A program made the position numbers and the translations under genes. The notes under the pieces were generated by a model, which saw nothing but the letters and a program-made list of their open reading frames with translations, searched no databases and was not told the origin of the DNA. From positions 11,866,524-11,930,523 of the forward strand of contig JABAKD010000029.1 in NCBI GenBank assembly GCA_012845835.1: a stretch of 64,000 nucleotides of DNA, written 5' to 3'. This document shows, in pieces, positions 26,301-33,869 of this stretch. Origin of the DNA: Undaria pinnatifida. Taxonomy: Eukaryota; Sar; Phaeophyceae; Laminariales; Alariaceae. The number at the start of each line of letters is the position of its first letter. The stretch's first letter is position 1.

Positions 26301-29300
26301 GGTGTAGGTCTTACTGCTATAGTGGGGTTGTATCTCCGTTCGAACTGTACCCACGGTATGGGTGGGGGGGTACTTGAAAATAGAGTTGAGCAGTGATTGG
26401 AGAGCTCCACCCTATCATACGTTTACGAGACAACGTGCATGGAAAAAGAGCGGGACAATTGGCAACGTACTGCGGGAAAAGGGCTAACTGCTGACCACCT
26501 TGAGCCTATGTTAACCGACGAACTCGCTTCTCAGATGGCAGAATTAGGATACGAAGTCGGCGCTAGCAACGCTGCATTCTTGCTGGACAGGGGAAAAGTC
26601 CGACTGGACGGTAAAGCATTCAAAGGTAAAGAGTAATGCTGCACATTGTCGAATGCCAAACGATTGAATTAATAAAGTGGGCATCGCCAATGCTCGAACA
26701 GCTCCCGTGAAGAAGCACACGCTGCAGTTCACAACAACGCACAGTGTACGTTATGACGCTTTGTTATTGAACGGCGGGATGTTTGATCTATAAGTGCTAT
26801 ATGCAGTTAGCGAACCCCGTCCCATTCTCCGTGGGTGACAGAATGACGCGTGTTGAGGTTCTGTCTTCTGTGATAAGAGATGCAGGGGTGACACGGAATG
26901 GAGTGTAAATAACACTTGGAATGGCGAAGAAACGAAATACTGTAGTTTGAAAAGGCGCTTAGGTGGCCGTAGATGGAAACGAGAACGAAAAGGGAAAGAT
27001 AATGGGAGAAGGAGAAGCAGCGATCAGGGTAAGGCTGACCGTCGCCTGATCATCTCGGGAAAGAAGCACACATTATACATAGATGTACTCCACCGGCTGT
27101 TGCACTACTGTCCAACCGTTCATCCTACAGCAACAGCCCCTCATACTTACTGTGCCAAGCTAGACGCCCTGCAACAAAGCCAACTTCCCCATAGAGGTAA
27201 GTTGACAGTGCATAATACCGAACGACGAGGAGGAAAACCTCTCGTCGCATATTGCATCCACCCTATAGTATCCAAACTAAAATTACCCGTGTACTCGTGT
27301 GTAGCGACTGCGCACCAACTAGATACCTATGGGCCTCAAAGTCCATAATTCAACACGCCCCCTTGATGGGAAGTTGGTAGCTAGAAAGAGCCTGATACTT
27401 TGATACCCACAGAATCAAAATACGAACGGAACAGCATGTTCAGGCCTGTGTATGAACAGCGGCAATGTGGGTGTGGTCATGTCACAAAATACTCTGGTGC
27501 CATTACCAGCGAGAGATTCTCTAGAAAAGAAACGCAAACCCATTGGGCATCGAAAAATAGTTGGAAAACAACTACTGAGTAATAATATTCCTAGCTTTCC
27601 GTTCCTGCTGAATCAAAACCGGAATTTCAATAAAGCAAAGTGACCAAAATGGTGGCACATGTGTGTGGAACCCTTCGTTACACTGAAGTCGAGCTCCTCC
27701 CGGCATGCCTTTCCGGGGTTTCTGAAACATGTGTATGGATTATAAAAGTGACCATAATCTCCACGTGCAGCAGGCCACACATTGTGCCCAGGAAAAGGCT
27801 GAATCCTTAATGCCCAGCGCTGCAATGCTAATTTGTCCATGTGAAAAGCGCAGGCGCAGCAGAAGCCAACGGTGAAGAGGACAAAGACAGTGGCGATGGT
27901 CGTCACAATCCCGCCTCCGGAGTGTGGACTGACACGATGTCCACGCGCTTCCACATCATGTCAGCCGTTGCGGGTTACCAGCCGTCATACTTGGCAATCG
28001 GGGATGCCTTCTTTTATGGCAGAGGTGGCCTTCCGAGGTATGTACCAAACGCACCACTGCCCTCACAATATGCACTAATACAAAACTTGGTTTTCATTGT
28101 TTTACTGGAGATGGAGATGCAGTTTGAGATATATATATATATATGACGCAACTCGAGCAAGCCTAGAGAGAGCAAACCTGGATTCCGCCTGTTTTGCGTG
28201 ATTAACAAATAAACCTGCGTCACGTGGCGTTTTCCACACGGGAGCCTACAGACCAACATCACGGAAGAATTGGTGTACTGAGTCTGTGCATGGCCGTAGT
28301 CGCATGACCGTAGACCCTCGCATCCCTACTATGCCGGGACGGAGGACGTCGGGTTTCACCAACCAGGCAGACATTGCTTGCACCAAGCGCGAAGCGCCGT
28401 GAGGTGTTCGACGAGTCGCATGAAGGGTGAACTGCATCCTTCCAAGATCCGCTCGTAAGACGGACTTCGGCACCTTGTGCGTACTTTCTTGCTTATGGAT
28501 GACAGCGCCAATGAGTTATACTATGTTTTCTGGTGTGACCACTCCTTCGTAGGGGGGGGGTACCCCCATTTGCATTCCCAGCAGAGGAACACACGATACG
28601 AACACGGCATGTTTCGCGAGACTAACAGCTCGATGGCGCGCATTTCGCGAAGTAACAAAGCAGAAAAACTTAACATTCGCAAAGCAATAGGGTAGCAATT
28701 CGCGCGAGTGGCCCTGAGCCGAAAAAGTAGTTATCACATACCAAAGATACTCTAAAAAAATTACCCCCTACGAGTACGGTAGCCTTGGGCTACGTTCAGT
28801 ATTGCAGAAGTAACGTAAGTTAAGACGACACGTAGCATTCTGCTGTTTTCCCCTGACAGGGACTCGGCGGCGGCGTGCTGGTGGTACTCAAGGGCCAGTT
28901 CGTCGGGCCTCGCCCGTGGCTCTTACAATTTAGGTGAGGGATAACAGTAAAAAGGAGGGCGAACGGAAAAATAACAAAAAAAATGGTATACATTCAATAG
29001 TCGATTGTATATGGTAATCGAATCTATATTAAATAATCGATTGTATGCATTGTTTTTCTCAGCTGCATGAGGTAGTGACGTCTTGAACGATGAAATATGG
29101 ATCTGTATTCATGTGGGACAGTAACTAGTTCCGACCTTATAATATATGGTGGGGGTAGTGAAATTTCAGGAATTCATGCCCGTCGCCCAGATGGTTTAGT
29201 GGTTACCCTTGAATGCTACTAGCGTTGGTCCTTGAGTTCGATTCCCACCGTGGTGAGATTTTGATTTGTTTGCAAAAATGCAAAAAAAAAAAACGGATCA

Positions 29301-32300
29301 ACTATTGAGAGCGCCTAGCAGCGAAGGTAGGCACAAATCGACGCGAGTCGACGAGGGAAGAAAATGCTACAGTCTTCCCGCGATAAAATGAAGGCACGTA
29401 CCGTAGTGGGGAGGGGGGAGAAGAGCCCGCTATGTGACCCCGGATCTGAGTTACTACTGGGAGGGAGAGCGAGAGAACTGCGAGGCCTCGGACAATAAAT
29501 GGGATGAAGAAAAAAACAGGTTAACTTAATATACTGATTAGTTTCCATGTTCAAGGGAGATGATACGGTGATAGCACATTGTTTCTGATTGGCCAAAAAG
29601 CCAAACCACAGGGGTGTTTTGATTGACAACCCCCCCCCGCGCCGTGGTATTCATTACGCACAGGCGTGGATCGTGGAGGTAAACCAGCAAAAGCTCAGGG
29701 TCCATGGCATGGGCTGCTTGCCTTTAGCAACTCGGACCCATAAGCAAATGAAGCTGAAGACGATCGTGTTCCTAACCCTTTAGAGCTGCAACCGCGTTTC
29801 TGGAATTACTTGGGATTAGAGTGGGATAATTTATATAGTTGTAAACTTATATCAACCCTTTTGGGAGCCATTTGCTATCATTCTATAGTTACCGAAAAAT
29901 GATGACTGCGATCGTATCGGGCATCTACGGATAGGGAGAGCGCGCAGCAGCACGAGTACGACCATGCTGCGCGGGTGTTGCACAGCTCCTTACATGGCAT
30001 TTCCGACACGTCCCCTCGCCCAGCGGCCCGGACTGCCTCGTATAGTCGATGCTGTAATCGGCATTTTTTGTTTTCGAAATTCGTTCTCATCTGACGTCCC
30101 CGAAGGATTGATTTCATACCAACCACTACACCAAGTACTGCACGAACTACTACAAGAGCTGCGCCACACGCCACAAAGTTCCGCCCCCTTCTGTGTAACG
30201 TTTGCCCAAACCCGCGCGCGCGGACTTCTTAGGGTACATGCACGAGCATGGTCTAGGGGTTCCTCGGGATTATGATCTGGCGTGGACTTACTACGATCGA
30301 GCTCGGCGGAATATCCCATCCGAGGCTGATGTCGACCAGCGACTTGGGGGCATGCCGATGGAAGTGCTCATTGCCCTCGCTAGGTTCAGGTACGCTTGTC
30401 GGCCGGTCCAACCTTTGTTTTCAACTTCCTTTTTCCATCCCATCTATTTCAGTAGCTGTGTTCCTTTTATTCGGTTCCCTCTTTTGTAGCTCAGATTGAC
30501 GGGGCGCATAACAGCGTATATGCATATCCAGCTTACTAGTATTTTTTTTTTTTTTTTTTAGCACACTTTTACTTTCCAGCTTCTGGACAAGCCGTGGTCA
30601 CAGGTGTCATCCCTTCTCCTCCCCGGTTCTTGCCTTCAATTTTTATCGCGCATAAGGTTCAGCAATCCCACTGCTTGTCGATTGTTCATCGAATGTTGCT
30701 AACTCACGCTCTCGCGCTTTCCGCAAAGTATTAATAGCAGGTCACGACGACAATACCAGGAATAAAACAGAAGATCATATTATCCCTCTCATGAGGATTG
30801 ATTTGTAATAGAGGATGGCAATGTCGAATTTGAATTTTGCCACCGAAAACGCCCAACACGCTCGTTCGTCATGTTTCCAAAATACCTGGACACTTGTTTC
30901 GACTCTCTTATGACGGGCGTTGAGTTCGCGATATAGCCAAACAGCTAGGCGACAGGAGTTTCCGTCTCGATATAGTTAAGGATACGGAAGCACCCCGCCT
31001 ATAGTACGCGTTTGGACGCCCTCGGCACGCTGTTCAAAACAAGGGCAACCAGAGGACCTGCAGACATTGCAGACAGCGCCAGTGAGGGTGTCAATCAAGA
31101 CACAAGGCGGGTTTCGCGGTAAATATAAATTTTATGGGGGGGGGGGGGGGGGGGTTCGGCACCAACCCCTCCCCAAGCTCTTAAAATTTAATAGAGTATC
31201 AATATTGTACCTTATGAATATCTTGCGAAGTTTGAAAGCAAACGTGATGGTTGGTGCCCGGGTTTCACCGGGTTCAATCAGCTCCATTTGGCTATTTTTG
31301 AAAAGCGCAAAAATTCGGGGATGGCACCGAACCCCCCTCCCCCCCCTTTAAACTGCTTCGATCAAGGTAAAACTTGGAGGTGGAGGTTCCAAATCCGATT
31401 TCAGAATTTTCATATCGACTGATCCCATCGTGATATAGCCGCCCACAGTTCAGTAGAAAAAGCGGGGATGGCGCAAAAATATCCCCTCCTCTGAATACGT
31501 CCCAGAAGTCGATTCAAGCACTCCGGACTTCTGGTTAGGTAAATTTTGGGTCGAGGATAACGAAAGCATCGTCAAAATACCCCAGGTCAGACCAATGCTA
31601 TCTCAGGGGGGTTATGTTGTTTTACCCCCTTATGGTCACTTCTTTTTCAGTGGCTCGTTGTCACTCGCGCGTGTGATCCCCCTGTCCCTGGCGGTCACAG
31701 GTTTTCTTTCGTGCAGCTGTTCAACAATTCTCGATGTTAATAGGAAAAGGGGTGGTTAAGAGTAGCTACGCGCTGCACCAAAAACAAATCGCCGAGCGTG
31801 TTTTTGTCAGTGAGGAACAGAGTCACTCGCGCGACTGGCTCATACCAAGTAGTGAAAAACGAGACACCGCCCCCTACCGTACTCGAGTAGCCCTGATCGT
31901 CGGTTATAATGCACTTGCGCTCGACCTACTACTACAGTGGTCATCAAGGCTACGGTATTGTAGTATCATACCCCCAGTTTTCGCCGTCGGGTTCAAGCTA
32001 CTATTAATGGGCTATAGCGCGAGTGAGCGAGTGACTCTGTACCGCACTGACAACAACACGTTCGGCGATTTTTTTGTTGCGGCGTAGCTAACCATCCCAT
32101 TTCGTGCTAATACCCAGACTATAAAACAGCACGAAAGCCCGTGACCGCAAGAAACAGGGGGTTCGCTCGCGCGAGTGACACCGAGCTACCTGAAAAAAAA
32201 AATGCCCAAGAGGGGGTAATAACAGCATAACCCCCTACCGTAGCATTGGTCTGGTATAAAAGCTGGACGTTCGCGAGCAATTTCAATATTTGCGACATTT

Positions 32301-33248
32301 TTTCATTTCGTTTCCGGCACTAGTTTTTGTCCGATCAACTTTCTGAGTGGCTATACCCCCCCTGAATCGGCCAAGCTGAGTCGATTGAAAACGCGCCCTT
32401 TCGAGAAAAAAAGTTCGGGAATGCGACGAAAAAAAAAGTTCGAGCCGAAGGGGAACTTTTTCTTTCAGGACACTTTTTCAAGCATCGTTCTTGGGCGTAA
32501 AAAAGCAAACCACGAAGTCGTTTTTTTTTCCTGACTTCAGGAGAGACTTCAGGAGAGGACATTGAGCTTTAGCGTGGAACCCGCCACAACGAAAAATCTC
32601 ACGAGGCATTACACAAAATGTCGCACACATTGAAGTTGCTCGAGGGCCCACAGAACGAGCGGGTGTAAGGGGTACTGTATACCGATGTACAGTAGAAACC
32701 GTTGCGCCACCTATTCGCGCACTGTTGTTTGTTTCTGTCGTGGTATGTTGGTCTCACATGAACTCATCGACATTATACTCCAGCCCGTGCTCACGTGACA
32801 GGCTCTTACAACTCTGGAGTGAAATAATAAGTGAATTACATCCGACCCCCCCCCCCTGCCGTCTCTCTTTCGACCCCAAAGGCTATTTCTGAATCGTCTT
32901 TCAGGAGGAGCCGCGGGAAGGCTCTGGCAACATCAAGCGAGCGACCACAGCCCAAGTACTAGCACCAAAGAATGGCTGCCGCAGTGGCCGTTACTGATGG
33001 CACTTCAGAACACGACGCAGGCTTGCGCAAAATTGATTGCCGGGACATGGAAGCCGACGAAGGTGCTCAACCATCTGGAGAGTAGTGCGCATCAGCCCCC
33101 AGGCGGCTTTATGCCGCGAGAAATGTTCGGTTGGCAGGAAAAGCTGAGTTTCTTGGCGACGGTCGACAACATTCTGTTGCTTGGCATGATGGCGTCGCTT
33201 ATTTTTGTGCTGCAATGGCGTACACGTAGGAAACGGTCGAGGCCGTGA
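11322..33248 (+). CDS. SEL1L/HRD3-type ER-associated degradation protein with LamG domain
   Basis: Partner and scaffold of the HRD1 ubiquitin ligase in the ER membrane, by family knowledge. Proposed exons: 11322-11774, 12318-12983, 13411-13553, 14454-14807, 15199-15375, 15984-16181, 17263-17504, 17997-18249, 19066-19264, 21092-21250, 22271-22417, 23309-23424, 24043-24181, 25295-25381, 26535-26610 (or 26625), 27854-28037, 28860-28933, 30233-30389, 32802-32830, 32905-33248. All junction phases agree. The product is about 1,400 residues: signal peptide (LLCFSGGAAVAVARA), two beta-rich exons, a LamG-like domain (GSWTLAFWIYLLD to LVRLWDEPLSPEQ), about ten Sel1 units (LGELFYWGARGVPRDQ, LGYMHEHGLGVPRDYDLAW) and the SEL1L-like ELGYEVGASNAAFLLDR. 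A C-terminal membrane segment (NILLLGMMASLIFVLQW) is followed by the basic tail RTRRKRSRP. This gives the type I topology expected of the family. Weak points are the GC donor of exon 4, the 29-base exon 19 and the alternative ends of exons 15 and 16. Confidence 0.85.
13411..15375 (+). other. LamG/concanavalin-like domain split over three exons
   Basis: Exons 13411-13553, 14454-14807 and 15199-15375 together encode a LamG-like jelly-roll. It has the opening beta strand GSWTLAFWIYLLDNANG, the pair SGSWNHVAFSFFNN and ATIFVNGVVDISM typical of LamG cores, and the closing VSLVRLWDEPLSPEQM. LamG domains usually bind glycans or proteins. In this gene the domain lies on the ER-lumenal side, before the Sel1 repeats. 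Splicing from 14807 uses an AAG|GCGAGC donor; the nearby GT donors give the wrong phase for the next exon. Confidence 0.7.
16960..17120 (+). repeat. GGGTC pentamer satellite in intron 6
   Basis: About fourteen GGGTC pentamers run without a break at about 17,049-17,115, in the 3' part of the intron before exon 17263-17504. The flanks carry single or degenerate copies (GGGTCATGTCCCGAC, GGTCGAGTCGGGTCGG, GACCTGACCCGCG), including inverted ones up to about 17,205. Confidence 0.85.
17299..17336 (+). repeat. GGGGAT hexamer repeat inside coding exon 7
   Basis: About five to six GGGGAT units lie inside exon 17263-17504 and encode an alternating Asp-Gly run between two Sel1-like pieces (YASMLLAGREKLDG and ATTAVEQLELAVRDG). 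Because the unit is six bases long, gain or loss of copies keeps the frame. The acidic Asp-Gly linker is likely disordered. Confidence 0.8.
18250..19065. other. Intron 8 of the SEL1L-like gene
   Basis: No gene is visible. The intron carries three TACCWGGTA-type motifs (near 18,427, 18,784 and just outside at 19,257) and short C runs. Its acceptor TCGTTTGCAG before 19,066 is preceded by a clear pyrimidine tract (CTTCTTTCTTTCTGC). Confidence 0.5.
19890..20010 (+). repeat. 10-bp minisatellite TACGGTAGTC in intron 9
   Basis: About eleven units of TACGGTAGTC with a few substitutions (TATGGTAGTC, TACGATAATC, TACGGTAGCC) lie in the intron before exon 21092. It directly abuts the terminus of the element at 20,012, whose first bases (CTACGGCAGGGGG) resemble the repeat unit. 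The satellite may have been seeded from that terminus. Confidence 0.85.
20012..20852. mobile_element. Foldback-type DNA element, second arm replaced by satellite
   Basis: The left end (GCTACGGCAGGGGGGTGATG) and the right end (read inverted, GGCTACTGTAGGGGGTATA) form imperfect terminal inverted repeats. The first 230 bases match one arm of the foldback element at 31,588-32,252: TGTCACTCGCGCGAGTGA, TTTCGTGC, CAAATCGC and GGAACAGAGTCACTCG appear in the same order. The second arm expected of that family is missing; in its place is the ATAACATCATC satellite. No transposase is present, so the element is non-autonomous. It lies in intron 9 of the SEL1L-like gene. Confidence 0.55.
20296..20830 (+). 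repeat. ATAACATCATC minisatellite in intron 9
   Basis: Roughly 45 to 50 units of an 11-base motif ATAACATCATC fill this stretch, with variants (CGTC, CACC, ATGATAACATC) and unit lengths of 8 to 12. It is much less regular than the 10-base satellite at 21,698 and appears older. Confidence 0.9.
21409..21483. repeat. 75-bp hairpin-forming repeat (AACCACTGAGC family)
   Basis: AGAGAAACGCCCTAACCACT is mirrored by AGTGGTTATGGGGTTTCTCT, with GAGCT...AGCTC inside, so the transcript could fold into a hairpin of about 30 base pairs. Related copies lie at about 13,660-13,725 (ACAACCACTGAACTGGCAGT ... GCAGTGGTTGTGGTT) and about 15,432-15,480 (GAGCTGGCAGTCAGCGCTGA). All three are in introns of the SEL1L-like gene, and they share the central AGTCAGCGCTGA. 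Confidence 0.65.
21698..22267 (+). repeat. 57-unit 10-bp minisatellite AACATTGAAT running into an exon
   Basis: About 57 consecutive units of AACATTGAAT (inverted: ATTCAATGTT) span 570 bases with substitutions (GAAAAA, GCATAA, TTTAATAA, CTTTGAATAA) but no insertion or deletion, so the 10-base register never slips. The last unit ends in GAAAAG, which is used as the 3' splice site of exon 22271-22417. On the minus strand the array stays open in three frames because 10 is not a multiple of 3; the resulting FNVIQCYSML-type frames are not genes. Confidence 0.95.
22832..22960 (+). repeat. GGTATT hexamer repeat in intron 11
   Basis: About twenty GGTATT units with single substitutions (GATATT, GGGATT, TGTGTT, GGTACT) lie in the intron after exon 22271-22417. 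It is the fourth different short tandem repeat within 3 kb of this gene. The Ile/Gly and Ile/Pro frames read from it are spurious. Confidence 0.9.
24182..25294. other. Intron 13 of the SEL1L-like gene
   Basis: No gene is visible. Positions 25,020-25,215 hold four loosely repeated motifs of the type CGACAGAAAAA(T/G)T(C/A)AACACAC (near 25,055, 25,097, 25,150, 25,190), a degenerate tandem repeat of about 45 bases. Confidence 0.4.
25538..25692. repeat. Short dispersed repeat with AAAGGGGTT ends
   Basis: This block begins AAAGGGGTTGTACA and ends GAAGGGGTTTAAGTAACTGGA. A related block at about 53,085-53,178 carries CCCCTTTTTGGGGACGATTTTACTTGAAGTTAGTA-like matches (quoted in part) and ends AAAGGGGTTGAAAGCACTTGG. 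A weaker relative is at 5,755-5,835 (CCTAACCCCTTTAGACC). The ends are partly inverted, which suggests small MITE-like elements. Confidence 0.45.
26851..27640 (-). mobile_element. LTR retrotransposon fossil (LTR plus adjoining internal stretch)
   Basis: A candidate LTR of about 505 bases spans 26,851-27,355. It is bounded by TGTTGA and TCAACA, the inverted dinucleotide-type ends usual for LTRs. Read on the minus strand it is preceded by a purine-rich tract (AAGGGGGCG) at its inner side, as expected just before a 3' LTR, and some internal sequence follows to about 27,640. No second LTR is seen nearby, so this is a remnant. The Copia-like assignment rests only on the end sequence. It lies in intron 15 of the SEL1L-like gene. 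Confidence 0.4.
28260..28445. repeat. Dispersed repeat family 'CCGTAGTC-GGGATGCGAGG', copy in intron 16
   Basis: Consensus features in order are CATGGCCGTAGTCG, GACCCTCGCATCCCTAC, TGCCGGGACGGAG, GTCGGGTTTTCACC, CAGGCAGACATTGCTTGCAC, AAGCGCGAAGCGCCGTGAGG, CGAGTCGCAT and GTGAACTGCATCCT. Other copies lie at about 15,562-15,655 (partial), 35,170-35,240 and 35,305-35,470 (inverted), 55,690-55,856, 58,800-58,920 and 58,995-59,175. No coding capacity or clear target duplication is seen. It is a non-autonomous family of unknown class. Confidence 0.7.
29178..29290 (+). mobile_element. tRNA-derived SINE-like unit
   Basis: TGGTTTAGTGG (about 29,192-29,202) fits the RNA polymerase III box A, and AGTTCGATTCC (about 29,237-29,247) fits box B at tRNA-like spacing. 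An A-rich tail (AAAAATGCAAAAAAAAAAAA) follows. The acceptor and T stems do not pair well enough for a working tRNA, so a SINE head is more likely. It sits in intron 17 next to another dispersed repeat that starts right after the A tract. Confidence 0.55.
29291..29515. repeat. Dispersed repeat shared with 55,160-55,385 and 7,690-7,835
   Basis: The block runs GGATCAACT...GCGCCTAGCAGCG, GTAGGCACAAATCGACG, GTCGACGAGGGAAGAAAATG, AATGAAGGCACGTACCG, CCGCTATGTGACCCCG, TACTACTGGGAGGGAGAGCG, GACAATAAATGG. The copy at 55,160-55,385 follows the same order; the copy at 7,690-7,835 is inverted and more decayed. All begin next to an A-rich tract, consistent with a retroposed element. Confidence 0.7.
31588..32252. 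mobile_element. Foldback/MITE element with ~260-bp inverted arms
   Basis: Arms 31,588-31,850 and 31,998-32,252 are inverted copies of each other. Shared motifs in order from each end are AGACCAATGCTA, AGGGGGTTATG, TGTCACTCGCGCG, CGGTCAC, TTTCGTGC, GGTTA...AGCTACGC, AATCGCCGA and ACAGAGTCACTCG. Between the arms a second, shorter palindromic pair (CCCCCTACCGTACTCGAGTAGCC facing GGCTACGGTATTGTAGTATC, quoted in part) looks like a nested relative of the 20,012 element. No transposase is present. The element lies in intron 18 of the SEL1L-like gene. Confidence 0.7.
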
Positions 33249-33869
33249 TTCATTCTCGCTACAACTAAGCCCCCACAATAACCAAAGAAAATCACACACG
33301 CGAACATACTACATACCAGTACCGCTGTATACAAGGTGAAGAGACTACTACTGTTGGTAACTGAGCCGCCCTATCATAGGTACCATATGACAGGGATAGG
33401 CACCATAGGTGCCCTATAGCAACAACCATAGGTGCCCTATGTCAAGCAAAAACTATATCGATTGACGGCACTCGTGCCCCTTGACGAACAACCGTCAATG
33501 ACTTCCCCACAATAAAATGAACATGGTATGTCTAAAGAGCCCTTGAAGGGCCAAACGTGACTCCTCCGACCCACGGCCAGACAAAGCAGGGGGGCAACTA
33601 CGCCGTCAGCGGACACATGTGGTGAAAAGAGTATGTACGTACTTTGCGGCTAGGCTATCTATCTCCTCTCAGGCAATCTGCTTCTATGATATTTGGCGCA
33701 CTGACCACTACTACAGCAATCGTGCATCCCCGACGGCGGTCAGTGACGCCGCGAGGGGCGGGCGATTTAGATGCACGAAACCAGGTGCAAAATCGGCGCA
33801 GCGGCAGCGTGAACTAGACTGGATTGGATTGGATTCAACAGATTGTAAGAAAAGTAGAGGGTGGATTTT
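33249..33869. other. Convergent intergenic region between SEL1L-like and AIM24 genes
   Basis: The two flanking genes converge here, both stop codons facing this 620-base stretch. It holds short palindromes of the type CATAGGTGCCCTATG at 33,375-33,445 (three related copies) but no gene. The palindromes could form hairpins in both transcripts, which is compatible with a 3'-end role. That role is only inferred. Confidence 0.5.
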
